Assembly: GCA_002382735.1 (NCBI GenBank)
Contig: DFZN01000003.1
Location: forward strand, 1-40,774
DNA length: 40,774 nucleotides
Source: a bacterium UBP11_UBA4055
Lineage (GTDB): Bacteria > UBA4055
Direction: 5' to 3'
Part shown: one piece after another, positions 17,125 through 25,552 of the stretch
How the letters are laid out: each line of letters starts with the position of its first letter
Position numbering within the stretch: the stretch's first letter is position 1
Position numbers and translations under genes: made by a program
The notes under the pieces: model-generated
The model's database searches: none
What the model saw: the letters and a program-made list of their open reading frames with translations, nothing else
What the model was told of the DNA's origin: nothing

Positions 17125-18313
17125 GAATGTGCTCATAGGACTTACCGGGGGTATCGCCGCCTATAAGACCTGTTATCTGATAAGGTATTTCAGGAAAGCC
17201 GGTCATAATGTCAAGGTGGTGATAACGAAGAACGGACTTGAGTTCATAACGGAGACAACGCTTAGAACTTTATCCGGCGAACAGGTATATTCCGACACAT
17301 TCAGCGGTATAAATGAGTGGTCAACCGAGCATATTTCGATAACCGACTGGGCTGACCTGTTCATTGTAGCTCCCGCTACGGCGAACATAATAGGCAAAAT
17401 GGCGAACGGAATTGCCGATAACGCTTTAAGTACGGCATTGCTCGCATACAATAAGACTCTTATAATCTGTCCCGCAATGAACGACAAGATGTATTTTAAT
17501 ACCGCGGTTCAGAGGAACATTGAAACTCTTAAGGGTCAGGGCGTGATATTTTTTGAGCCGGAATCCGGAGACCTTGCCTGCGGATATAAGGCTAAAGGAA
17601 GGATGGCGGAACCTGAGGATATCTATAATGAGGGTCTTTATTATCTGAACAGCACAAACTCACTTGCAGGCAAAAGAATACTTGTATCGGCAGGCAGAAC
17701 TACGGAGCTTTTGGATCCGGTCAGGTATATTTCGAATTTCTCAAGCGGCAAAACAGGGTTCAGAATAGCGGAAGAGGCATCGTACAGAGGTGCCGGGACA
17801 GTACTGGTTACAGGTACGACCGATCAGGTCTGCAATTCGCACATCAGAAGGATCGATACTGTATCTGCTGATGATATGTATAAAGCAGTAATAAAGGAAT
17901 TCAAAAAAGCTGACTGCGTGATAATGTCTGCCGCTGTAGCTGATTACGCTCCCGAAAAGTCGGATCTTAAGATAAAGAAGAGCGGAGATAGTTTCGATCT
18001 GAAGCTCAAAAAGACGAAAGACATACTCAGGGAGCTTGGGAAGATAAAAAAGAAAGGTCAGATACTCGTCGGGTTCGCGCTGGAGACGGATAACGGACAT
18101 AAGAACGCTCTGAAGAAAATGAAAGAGAAGAACCTTGATATGATAATTCTGAACGAAACATCTTCAGATAATCCGGCATTCGGATCGGACTTCAATAAGA
18201 TCACCATTATAACTTCAGATAAGAAGGAACAACTGCCGGCAATGGACAAAAAAGACATAGCCGGATACATACTCGACAGGGTAGAGGGGCTGTTCAAACA
18301 TCAATCAAAATGA
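17096..18313 (+). CDS. coaBC: Bifunctional phosphopantothenoylcysteine decarboxylase/synthetase
   Basis: About 405 residues. It makes 4'-phosphopantetheine in CoA synthesis: the N-terminal flavodecarboxylase (CoaC, about 1-185) and the C-terminal synthetase (CoaB, about 190-400). Visible are TGGIAAYKTC, the active-site region NIIGKMANGIADN, the PAMNDKMY loop, GDLACGYKAKGRMAEP with its cysteine, and in CoaB ILVSAGRTTELLDPVRYISNFSSGK and SAAVADYAPE. The start is uncertain. ATG 17096 was chosen, but TTG 17114 would give the family-like N-end (MKTKNVLIG), and TTG 17084 is also open. All overlap rpoZ, so translation is coupled. Confidence 0.96.
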   Translation: MRISQNLKTKNVLIGLTGGIAAYKTCYLIRYFRKAGHNVKVVITKNGLEFITETTLRTLSGEQVYSDTFSGINEWSTEHISITDWADLFIVAPATANIIGKMANGIADNALSTALLAYNKTLIICPAMNDKMYFNTAVQRNIETLKGQGVIFFEPESGDLACGYKAKGRMAEPEDIYNEGLYYLNSTNSLAGKRILVSAGRTTELLDPVRYISNFSSGKTGFRIAEEASYRGAGTVLVTGTTDQVCNSHIRRIDTVSADDMYKAVIKEFKKADCVIMSAAVADYAPEKSDLKIKKSGDSFDLKLKKTKDILRELGKIKKKGQILVGFALETDNGHKNALKKMKEKNLDMIILNETSSDNPAFGSDFNKITIITSDKKEQLPAMDKKDIAGYILDRVEGLFKHQSK

Positions 18314-18322
18314 GGGGGAAGT

Positions 18323-19192
18323 ATGGGCAGGATCATAATATTTCTTTTGTCGCTTCAGGTATTTTTATCCGCGTCAAGCGGAGCTCCTGAACTTAATGTT
18401 GAAGAAATAAAGAAGCAGAAAGCAGATGAAAAACCTGCCGTCATAGCTCAGAAAACTGATACGCCGAAATCTGAGCCTGCGCTGAAAAAACCTGCTGAAA
18501 AAAAATCCGATGTTAAAACATCTGAACTAATGGAGTTAAAACAGGTCGGAGAGATAGATTTCAGGCTCGGAGAGCTTAAGGTCAGGAACAAGTCTAAAAG
18601 CGGAGATATTGACGAAGAGGATAAGGTGTTTGAGAAAGATACTCTCATTACTGGTGTTGAATCAAGATGCGAGATAAAGCTGTCTGACGGCAGCCTGATC
18701 AGGCTGAATGAAAAAACAAAATACATTATCGACAAGTACGAACAGACAGCAGGCAACATTGCCTTCAGCGGTTATCTTGTTTCCGGGGAATCATGGACAA
18801 ATGTGAATAAGACAGGCACTGATAAAAAAGATTTTAATGTAAGATCGCCCATAGCAGTAGCCGCCGTGATAGGAACAAATTACAAAATGAACGCGGACGG
18901 AAGTCTTACGGAGATCTCTGTTCTTGACGGACAGGTGAATGTCGATCTTGAGAAAGAAAAGAAAGCTGAATTGAAGATCGAGCCTAAAAAAGAAGAGACC
19001 GGCAGCCTTGCTCCAAAGCAGTCATTGGCTCCAAAGCAGATACCTGGGCCGTATGAAGTTACTCTTTCAGAATGGATATCGATCGTGAAAGGCGAAAAAA
19101 TAAGCATCAGGAACGACGGAAAGTACAATAAGACCAAGACCGATGTTAATCTGCTAAATCAGGAATGGGACGCTTTCAAATTACGAAGATAG
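18323..19192 (+). CDS. FecR-domain exported protein
   Basis: A 289-residue protein with a signal peptide (GRIIIFLLSLQVFLSASSG) and a Lys/Pro/Glu-rich linker. The FecR domain follows at about 75-215, with SDGSLIRLNEKTKYIID, FNVRSPIAVAAVIGTNYKM and EISVLDGQVNV. FecR domains occur in anti-sigma regulators and also in free periplasmic proteins; this one lacks the short cytoplasmic helix plus transmembrane helix of an anti-sigma factor, so it is probably a periplasmic or surface-associated protein. A short tandem repeat (LAPKQ twice) lies at about residues 229-238. It starts 9 bp after coaBC with AGGGGGA upstream and is the last gene of the operon. Confidence 0.8.
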   Translation: MGRIIIFLLSLQVFLSASSGAPELNVEEIKKQKADEKPAVIAQKTDTPKSEPALKKPAEKKSDVKTSELMELKQVGEIDFRLGELKVRNKSKSGDIDEEDKVFEKDTLITGVESRCEIKLSDGSLIRLNEKTKYIIDKYEQTAGNIAFSGYLVSGESWTNVNKTGTDKKDFNVRSPIAVAAVIGTNYKMNADGSLTEISVLDGQVNVDLEKEKKAELKIEPKKEETGSLAPKQSLAPKQIPGPYEVTLSEWISIVKGEKISIRNDGKYNKTKTDVNLLNQEWDAFKLRR

Positions 19193-19264
19193 GATTTTTT
19201 TATAAGCTGCTTAAGGCTTAGAAAAAAATATTATTGCAAAAAAGCAAGTTCAATTTAATACCCT

Positions 19265-19293
19265 TTGACAAGCCCGCACTTTTTTCGTAAATT
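19265..19293 (+). promoter_or_regulatory. Sigma70-type promoter of the MurG-HEAT gene
   Basis: Perfect TTGACA (19265-19270), 17-bp spacer and TAAATT (19288-19293). Transcription should start near 19300, giving a leader of about 30 nt that carries the GGAGG for the TTG start at 19330. This also argues against the ATG at 19300 as the start codon. Confidence 0.75.
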
Positions 19294-19329
19294 CTGCAAA
19301 TGCACTTTATTATCCGGAGGGGATCTGAT

Positions 19330-21228
19330 TTGAAATATATTCTTACAGGTGGGGGAACTGGCGGACATGTATATCCGGCCCTGGCGATTGCCGAGCAGAT
19401 AAAGAAGAACGAGCCGGACGCCGAATTTTTGTATCTCGGCACGAAAGACCATATAGAGTCGAAGATAGTACCGGCTAAAGGCTACAGAATGAAATTTATC
19501 CGCTCCACGGGTATGCCGGTCAGAAAACTGAGCTTTTCGATGCTGAAGTTCGCGCTTTCGGTCTTTGCAGGAACACTGAAGAGCATTTTTATAGTTTTAG
19601 CATATAGACCTGATATGATAATAGGGTCGGGCGGATTCGTTTCAGCTCCCCCTATTTTCGCAGGGCATATATTAAGAAAGCTAAAACTATCCAAGACGAA
19701 AATGTTCCTGCACGAAGCTAATGCGGAAGCCGGAAAGCTCGTGAAATTCGCGGGCCCGATGTGCGACGGGGTCGGTGTGTCATACATTATCTCGCTCAAG
19801 GATTTTCCCGTCAACGGAAAGTTCGTGGGATATCCGGTAAGGGAAGAGTTCTTTAACGGCTCAAAGGATGAGTCGAGGCAAAAGCTCGGGATCGGCCAGG
19901 GAAAATTCGTTGTTTTCGCCGTAGGCGGGTCGCAGGGAGCGCGAACAATAAACAGAGCAGTAGCCGACAGCCTTTTATATCTGAAAGGCACCAAAGACCT
20001 TCAAATATTCCATGTGACAGGCAGAGGAACAGGTGAATACAACGGCATACTGGACACGATCAAAAGACTTGAAAAGAACAGCCTGAAAGAAAGTGAACTG
20101 GGTTTCTATAAAAGGATGGATTATGCTGAAAATATTAAAGATTATTATTTTGCTGCGGACATCATTATAACCAGGGGCGGCGGCACGATAAATGAGATAG
20201 CTGTATGCGGAACACCTTCCCTCATAATCCCCAAAGCGAATCTGTCCGGTGACCATCAGGTAATGAACGCGTTAAGCATGAAGAATTCAGGCGCATCAGA
20301 TATAATCTACGAGGAAGTAATGCCTGAAGGGGAAAAGCTGGTAGTCAAAGTAGAAGGCAAAGTACTTTCAGACAGGATTAAGAACTATATGAGCAATGTT
20401 TCAGATTTGATTCAAATGTCGAAAAAAGCGTTCAACTCTGTGATCAGGAACGCGAACGATGAGATATATGGTTTTATTAAAGATGTCAGGGAGGAAACGA
20501 CGCACGGGTCGGAAGCCGAAACTCCTGTTCAGAAAAACCCTTATGCCGATAAAAATTCGTTTGCTATATTAAATGCTCTACAGAAACTCACGGCAGAACA
20601 AATCAGGAGTTCTGAATATTATGAATACATTTCCTACAGGTCAAGCCACTACCTTGTTTCTGCGAACTGGAATGTAAGGAACAATGCCGTAAAGATATGC
20701 GGTCTTCTAAGGGACGGATCGAAGATCCCACTGCTGAGCAGAATCCTCAGAGCTGAAAAAATAGGTTTTATCAGAAGGAATATTATTACAGCCTACAGCA
20801 AATTCGGGTCATATACGGAAACCATTGAAAGCGACCTTTTGTTTGCTCTCGGTGACAGTTACTGGGAAGTCCGATCGGAGGCTCTCAAAGCCGTAAGGGT
20901 ATATAAGGAAGACTCAGCCTCCAACGAGAAGATAAAAGAAAGAGTGACCGGAATGCTGGAAAGTAATAATTTCGAAGTACTGTTGCATGCCGTTCTTGCC
21001 CTTTCATTCTATATTAATTCCGAAGAAGAGGCTTCTATACTGAAGAAATTCTACTACCATGACAACTGGAAAATAAGGGAGGCGGTAATAACAGTTCTGA
21101 ACGAAGTTAAGGTCAGAGGTATAATAACAGCAGAAAAATTAAGAGAACAGATAGATTCAATGCTTCTTGTAAGCGCCGGATTCACGCCGGTATTTATGAT
21201 GAAGAAGAAAGTTAGAGATATACACTGA
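19330..21228 (+). CDS. murG: MurG-family glycosyltransferase fused to C-terminal HEAT-like repeats
   Basis: About 632 residues. The TTG at 19330 is the start because GGAGGGG lies 7 nt upstream and it yields MKYILTGGGTGGHVYPALA, the MurG N-terminus. Residues 1-375 match MurG: GSGGFVSAPP, FLHEANAEAGK, VGGSQGARTIN, ITRGGGTINEIA, GDHQVMNALSM. MurG adds GlcNAc to lipid I at the inner membrane to make lipid II. Residues ~385-632 are extra: paired helices such as VSANWNVRNNAVKICGLL, DSYWEVRSEALKAVRVY and YYHDNWKIREAVITVLNEV, with the look of HEAT repeats. The usual family length is about 360. Its active-site loops are diverged, so it could be a paralogue rather than the housekeeping enzyme. Its 3' end faces the transglutaminase gene, 2 bp away. 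Confidence 0.88.
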   Translation: MKYILTGGGTGGHVYPALAIAEQIKKNEPDAEFLYLGTKDHIESKIVPAKGYRMKFIRSTGMPVRKLSFSMLKFALSVFAGTLKSIFIVLAYRPDMIIGSGGFVSAPPIFAGHILRKLKLSKTKMFLHEANAEAGKLVKFAGPMCDGVGVSYIISLKDFPVNGKFVGYPVREEFFNGSKDESRQKLGIGQGKFVVFAVGGSQGARTINRAVADSLLYLKGTKDLQIFHVTGRGTGEYNGILDTIKRLEKNSLKESELGFYKRMDYAENIKDYYFAADIIITRGGGTINEIAVCGTPSLIIPKANLSGDHQVMNALSMKNSGASDIIYEEVMPEGEKLVVKVEGKVLSDRIKNYMSNVSDLIQMSKKAFNSVIRNANDEIYGFIKDVREETTHGSEAETPVQKNPYADKNSFAILNALQKLTAEQIRSSEYYEYISYRSSHYLVSANWNVRNNAVKICGLLRDGSKIPLLSRILRAEKIGFIRRNIITAYSKFGSYTETIESDLLFALGDSYWEVRSEALKAVRVYKEDSASNEKIKERVTGMLESNNFEVLLHAVLALSFYINSEEEASILKKFYYHDNWKIREAVITVLNEVKVRGIITAEKLREQIDSMLLVSAGFTPVFMMKKKVRDIH

Positions 21229-21230
21229 TC

Positions 21231-23150
21231 TCACTTTAACCGTTTGAAATTCTCGGTATGTTCTTCAAAATCTTTTTTCTGTGAGGCTGAAAATTCTTTT
21301 CCGCCGTATCTTTTTTTGTAATAAAGCATTTTTACTTTCTCAAATGAATTTCCGAAAGAACTGAATTTTTCTTTCAGAGTTTCAAACCATGATCCTACAG
21401 TTTCATTCTCAGGTCTATGACCGGAAATTGCAAGCTTATTCTCTATTGTTTCAAGTTCATTTGTTCTGCTGTACGGGTTATTTATTGTATCAGAGCTTTT
21501 TTTATTTACTTTTACATCTCTGAATATCCTGATGAAAAGAAAAAATCCCAGCGGTAGAAGCGAATAAAGAAGAAGTTTCTGATAGAGGTCGTTATTTTCC
21601 TGTTTGAACCTGAAGAATTTAAAATACAAAAATGATGCAATGTCGTAGATCCGACCGAACATTCCTCTCGGTTCGAATGTTCCGGATATGTCCGGCGGAG
21701 TAGTGTCGATCTCCAGCCATCCTTTATCATCGTCCCATACCTGAACCCATGCATGCCTGTCTTTCCGACGGCCTAAAAATATTTCCTCTGTCTCATCGTA
21801 TTCGGTAACAAGGTAACCCGTAACATATCTTGCAGGATGATGCAGTCTTCTGTAAACAAGAGTCGTAAGCGTGGCGAAGAGTTCGCAATGCCCCCGTTTT
21901 TCTAACATAAAGTATTTAAGCTTTTCGCTGTCTTTAAGATCAATATAATCCAGGGAATAGCTGTAATCGGAAATGAAGTGATCTCTTAAGGCTCTGAATA
22001 TATCAGGGACGGTCATTTCTTTTAAACCGAGATGTTCGATCAGGTTGTCTGTATATACTGAATCTTTTGGAATGAACTGCAGATCATTTTCAGCAGGGTG
22101 AGGAAAAATACCCGAAAGTGAATCTTTTCGTGTATAAGCCTTATAATCAATCAGATGCTGAGTATATCCTGAATTTATATTACCGCTGCTGCCAAAGCTA
22201 AGCTTTCCTGTTTCGAGTCCTGCGAACGCAAAAGTTCGGAACGGTAATTTTATACTGCTCGACCGTCCAGATGAGAAATAGTATATTCTGACAGAGTCTG
22301 TGATATTCGAGAAATAAATATCATAAGGCTGATAGAAATCAATGTTTTCTGAGTTTGATTCTGTCCATGTTCCGTTTGAGTATGTGTTTAATACCCTGTC
22401 TCTTAAAAGCAGACCGCCCGGCGACGGTTTGAATATCTCGGCTCTTATATCTATCCTGTAGCTGTCTTTGTACCCTCCTATCCTGCCGATATTATAACTT
22501 CTGTTCCCGTATTTCATATATCTCTCAATATAAATGTCTGTCAGAACATCTTTGAGAATCGTAAATGAATGGTACATTCCGAACTGAAGAACTGCTGTAA
22601 TTAAGGCCGAAAGTAATATTAATAATACAAATTTGAGATTTGGGGAGCGTTTAGCTCTGAATTTTAAAAGAAGTATTAAAACCGACGCATATAATAAGAT
22701 ATCAGTTCCGGGTCTGATCCTGACGCTGCCTCCTACGATAAGAGCTGCAATAAAAAGATAGTCAGGCCTGAAATATTTGATATAGCGGTTAACTATCGAA
22801 TATTTGTTCACAACAAAAAGAAGAAAGAGCCTTTTGGCGTTAACGGCGGCTGAAGTGCTGTAAATAAAGAAGAAATTAAGAGGGAATAAAGATATCGGAA
22901 GGAACTGGAGAAGCGCATAGATCGGACCTGCTTCACGATTCGCGTTCACATAATAGATCAGGTAACCTGCGAGAGACAGAGTTGTGATCATGGAGATATT
23001 ATTGAAATCTTTTTCTTTGAAATCGAATCTCAGCCTGACAAGACGGGCGCTTTCAAGAGCTGTCGCGAACAGAACAGCAAGCACGGTGTTGCCGGTATTC
23101 ACTCCCCAGTAGATAAGAAACAGCACAGATATTAAAGGAAAGTCTTTCAT
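21231..23150 (-). CDS. Membrane-anchored transglutaminase-like (TgpA-type) protein
   Basis: A 639-residue protein. Several transmembrane helices fill the first ~190 residues, then an extracytoplasmic region to ~510 with the transglutaminase-like fold: catalytic C422 in RGHCELFATL, H466 in DRHAWVQVW and D482 in WLEIDTTPP. A further helix (YQKLLLYSLLPLGFFLFI) precedes a cytoplasmic tail with a DUF4129-like segment. Such proteins usually accompany a MoxR ATPase and a DUF58 protein, as here; the start overlaps the DUF58 gene by 4 bp. They are thought to cleave or cross-link peptides, with the true substrate unknown in most species. Confidence 0.92.
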   Translation of the reverse strand: MKDFPLISVLFLIYWGVNTGNTVLAVLFATALESARLVRLRFDFKEKDFNNISMITTLSLAGYLIYYVNANREAGPIYALLQFLPISLFPLNFFFIYSTSAAVNAKRLFLLFVVNKYSIVNRYIKYFRPDYLFIAALIVGGSVRIRPGTDILLYASVLILLLKFRAKRSPNLKFVLLILLSALITAVLQFGMYHSFTILKDVLTDIYIERYMKYGNRSYNIGRIGGYKDSYRIDIRAEIFKPSPGGLLLRDRVLNTYSNGTWTESNSENIDFYQPYDIYFSNITDSVRIYYFSSGRSSSIKLPFRTFAFAGLETGKLSFGSSGNINSGYTQHLIDYKAYTRKDSLSGIFPHPAENDLQFIPKDSVYTDNLIEHLGLKEMTVPDIFRALRDHFISDYSYSLDYIDLKDSEKLKYFMLEKRGHCELFATLTTLVYRRLHHPARYVTGYLVTEYDETEEIFLGRRKDRHAWVQVWDDDKGWLEIDTTPPDISGTFEPRGMFGRIYDIASFLYFKFFRFKQENNDLYQKLLLYSLLPLGFFLFIRIFRDVKVNKKSSDTINNPYSRTNELETIENKLAISGHRPENETVGSWFETLKEKFSSFGNSFEKVKMLYYKKRYGGKEFSASQKKDFEEHTENFKRLK

Positions 23151-24445
23151 GGGATATCTATCTGATAATTTTCAGTATTGACATTCGGGATATCATTTCT
23201 GCTAAATAGCCGGAGATTGTTTGTGCGGCAGAAATTATCGGTAATCTCGTCTGCTTCATGTGAGAATACGAGTGTATTTGATGCATTAATATGATTTTTT
23301 ACTTTCGAAAAGGATTTTTCTTTGTCCATGACGAATGTTTCTATCTGAGATAATGATTTGTAGATCAAATCGAAATTACCCGTTTCATTATCGGCATGAA
23401 CAAATTTAACTGAACCTTCAGAATCAAAAAAATAAAGAGATACTTCGTAATCATCCGCTTCAAATTTTCTTATCATAGAATAAAGGTAAGATACACAATC
23501 CTCAAATGATGTATTATTTGTATGAACTGAATCCAGATTTAGAAGAAGGAAAGATATTTCTCTTACTGTCTCAACAGCTTTTTCTATAACGGCAGGTCTG
23601 TCTCTTTTAGCCCATGTTTTCCAGTGAATATTCTTTACGGGATCTCCCGGAACATAATCTCTAATGCCGACAAAATCACCCGACTTAAACTTGTTTAGAA
23701 TGTTTGACCGTGCCGACGACCTTCTTTCGATATCAAGTCTGATCCTGTCCGCCAAGACCGAATCGATCGGGGCGGGTGCGGGATAAATATAAAATCTTTC
23801 ATGAAGCTCAATGAACCTGAATGATGAGAATAATCCAAGAAGGTGTTTTTTTAAAAGGTACAGACCTTCAAGTTCAGCCATACCTCTTTTCACCGCTCTG
23901 AATTCTCCTTCGTACCTGGCACCGGAATCTCGGCCGATAGACCCGGTCATAACGGGAGTAAATTCAGCTCTGTGAAGTCTGAACAGATGCCAAATCCACC
24001 TGAAGTAATAGATATTTCTGTCCCAAACATTTCGTTTTTGTTCATCAGGTTCGTGTTCAGTCTCAAATTCCTCAAATGAAGGGATATTTTTTCCAGAAAC
24101 AGGTATTATCTCTATTCCGCTGATATCAATGCCTCCGCTGTTTTGCAGCCTGACTGAATATTTGTATGTTGATCCGGCATTGTACCGACCTCCCAAAAAA
24201 ACACTGACTGAAATATCTTTCAGCGAAGTTCCTGTTTTATCCCTTGTAAAGTAAGAAACAAGCAGAAGAGAGAAAGACAGCGAGAATAATTTATAGAGCT
24301 CGGCACTGAAGATATTAAGTCCTGCGAGACCTGAAATGAGGCAGACGGCCAAAGTGAAATATCCCAACGGAGTAATTGAAAGCCTTGCCTTTCTGCTTCT
24401 TGAGGACATTTTTGAATAAGTTCTGTAAAAGAAACCTATCTTCAT
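23147..24445 (-). CDS. DUF58 (vWA-like) domain protein
   Basis: A 432-residue protein. Two hydrophobic helices near residues 28-65 anchor it, then a beta domain leads to the DUF58 signature VGIRDYVPGDPVKNIHWKTWAKR (about 259-281). A vWA-like region follows with SFLLLNLDSVHTNN, where the usual metal-site DxSxS is degenerate (LDSVHT). DUF58 proteins are found with MoxR ATPases, which may remodel or chaperone them. It starts 2 bp after the MoxR stop and overlaps the transglutaminase start by 4 bp. Confidence 0.92.
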   Translation of the reverse strand: MKIGFFYRTYSKMSSRSRKARLSITPLGYFTLAVCLISGLAGLNIFSAELYKLFSLSFSLLLVSYFTRDKTGTSLKDISVSVFLGGRYNAGSTYKYSVRLQNSGGIDISGIEIIPVSGKNIPSFEEFETEHEPDEQKRNVWDRNIYYFRWIWHLFRLHRAEFTPVMTGSIGRDSGARYEGEFRAVKRGMAELEGLYLLKKHLLGLFSSFRFIELHERFYIYPAPAPIDSVLADRIRLDIERRSSARSNILNKFKSGDFVGIRDYVPGDPVKNIHWKTWAKRDRPAVIEKAVETVREISFLLLNLDSVHTNNTSFEDCVSYLYSMIRKFEADDYEVSLYFFDSEGSVKFVHADNETGNFDLIYKSLSQIETFVMDKEKSFSKVKNHINASNTLVFSHEADEITDNFCRTNNLRLFSRNDIPNVNTENYQIDIP

Positions 24446-24446
24446 C

Positions 24447-25385
24447 TTATCTCGGTACAGGAGTATTTTTTAGGATATCTGAAATTATGCTCTCCTGCTT
24501 CAGGTCGCTGTCGGCAATATGACGGTCAAGGATTATCCTGTGGCCAAGAACGAACGGCGCCAGTTTTGCTATGTATTCGGGAATAACGAATTCCGATCCT
24601 TCCGATAACGCCATTATCCTTGACAGCTTCATCAGGGCAATCGATGCTCGAGGACTTGCTCCGATAAGCACTCCTTTGTAGTCTCTTGTTTTTCTTACCA
24701 GCTCGACAATATAATCTTTGATATCGTCGGAGATGACTATACTTCCGGCAGCTTTCCTGACCGCTCCTGTCTCTTCCGCACCGGCGCAGCTATTGAGACC
24801 GGCAAGCGGATCTGACGGATCTTTGAGTTCAAGCAGCGAGATCTCTTCGTTTTTAGGAATGTAGCCCAAAGAAAATCTCATGGAAAATCTGTCGATCTGG
24901 GATTCAGGAAGGGAGTATGTCCCCTGAAGCTCGGCAGGATTCAGAGTTGCTACAACGAAGAAGTCATCGCTGAGCCTGTAAATTTCGCCGTCTATTGTAA
25001 CCTGTTTTTCTTCCATTGCCTCGAGCAGGGCAGACTGAGTGCGGGAAGTTGTTCTGTTTATCTCGTCCGCAAGAAGTATATTGGTAAAAACAGGGCCTTT
25101 CTGAAGCCGGAACTCTCTGTCGGCTGAGCTGTAGATATTGACTCCCGTTATGTCAGTCGGTAAGAGATCAGGAGTGAACTGGATCCTTTTAAAATCGGAG
25201 TCAATGCTTCTTGCCAGTGCTTTTGCAAGGGTGGTCTTTCCCGTTCCCGGCAGATCCTGAAGCAGAATGTGCCCGTTAGTAAAATAACCGAACATCAGAA
25301 GATCAACATTAAATCCGTCGCCTTTGAATACAGACAATATATTGTTCTTGATTTTTTTATAGATCCCTGTACTTTCTTTCTGCAC
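24447..25385 (-). CDS. MoxR-family AAA+ ATPase
   Basis: A 312-residue ATPase. The Walker A motif is LPGTGKTTLAK (45-55) and the Walker B motif ILLADEINR (103-111). NRTTSRTQSALLEAMEEKQV is the standard MoxR sensor-1 neighbourhood and GASPRASIALMKLSR the sensor-2 region. The start is a GTG with GGAGGG 4-5 nt upstream. MoxR ATPases act as chaperones for vWA-domain partners, here the DUF58 protein directly downstream. First gene of a three-gene operon, divergent from the TPR kinase. Confidence 0.97.
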   Translation of the reverse strand: MQKESTGIYKKIKNNILSVFKGDGFNVDLLMFGYFTNGHILLQDLPGTGKTTLAKALARSIDSDFKRIQFTPDLLPTDITGVNIYSSADREFRLQKGPVFTNILLADEINRTTSRTQSALLEAMEEKQVTIDGEIYRLSDDFFVVATLNPAELQGTYSLPESQIDRFSMRFSLGYIPKNEEISLLELKDPSDPLAGLNSCAGAEETGAVRKAAGSIVISDDIKDYIVELVRKTRDYKGVLIGASPRASIALMKLSRIMALSEGSEFVIPEYIAKLAPFVLGHRIILDRHIADSDLKQESIISDILKNTPVPR

Positions 25386-25413
25386 AATACCCTCCGGTTA
25401 ATAATCATGTTAA

Positions 25414-25442
25414 GTAATAAACCAAAATCTGTTCCAAAGCAA
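25414..25442 (-). promoter_or_regulatory. Weak candidate promoter of the MoxR operon
   Basis: On the minus strand, TTGCTT (25437-25442), 17-bp spacer and TATTAC (25414-25419), giving a leader of about 22 nt. Hexamer matches are poor, so this is tentative. Confidence 0.3.
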
Positions 25443-25494
25443 GAAGAAAAATCATAAAACAATTATCTTAATTTTCATACATTAAATATTTAAC

Positions 25495-25523
25495 TTGATA
25501 AATCATGTCAAAATGGATAAATT
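25495..25523 (+). promoter_or_regulatory. Sigma70-type promoter of the TPR histidine kinase operon
   Basis: TTGATA (25495-25500), 17-bp spacer and TAAATT (25518-25523), 30 bp upstream of the ATG. The predicted transcript would carry the AGAGG ribosome site within its roughly 23-nt leader. It shares the 167-bp divergent region with the MoxR operon. Confidence 0.65.
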
Positions 25524-25552
25524 ATGAAGTTTGATATAAAAAGAGGCGTAGA

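Noticed and set aside
19193..19264. Hairpin TAAGC-GCTTA after the FecR gene as a terminator
   Set aside because: The stem is only five base pairs and no T-run follows on the plus strand.
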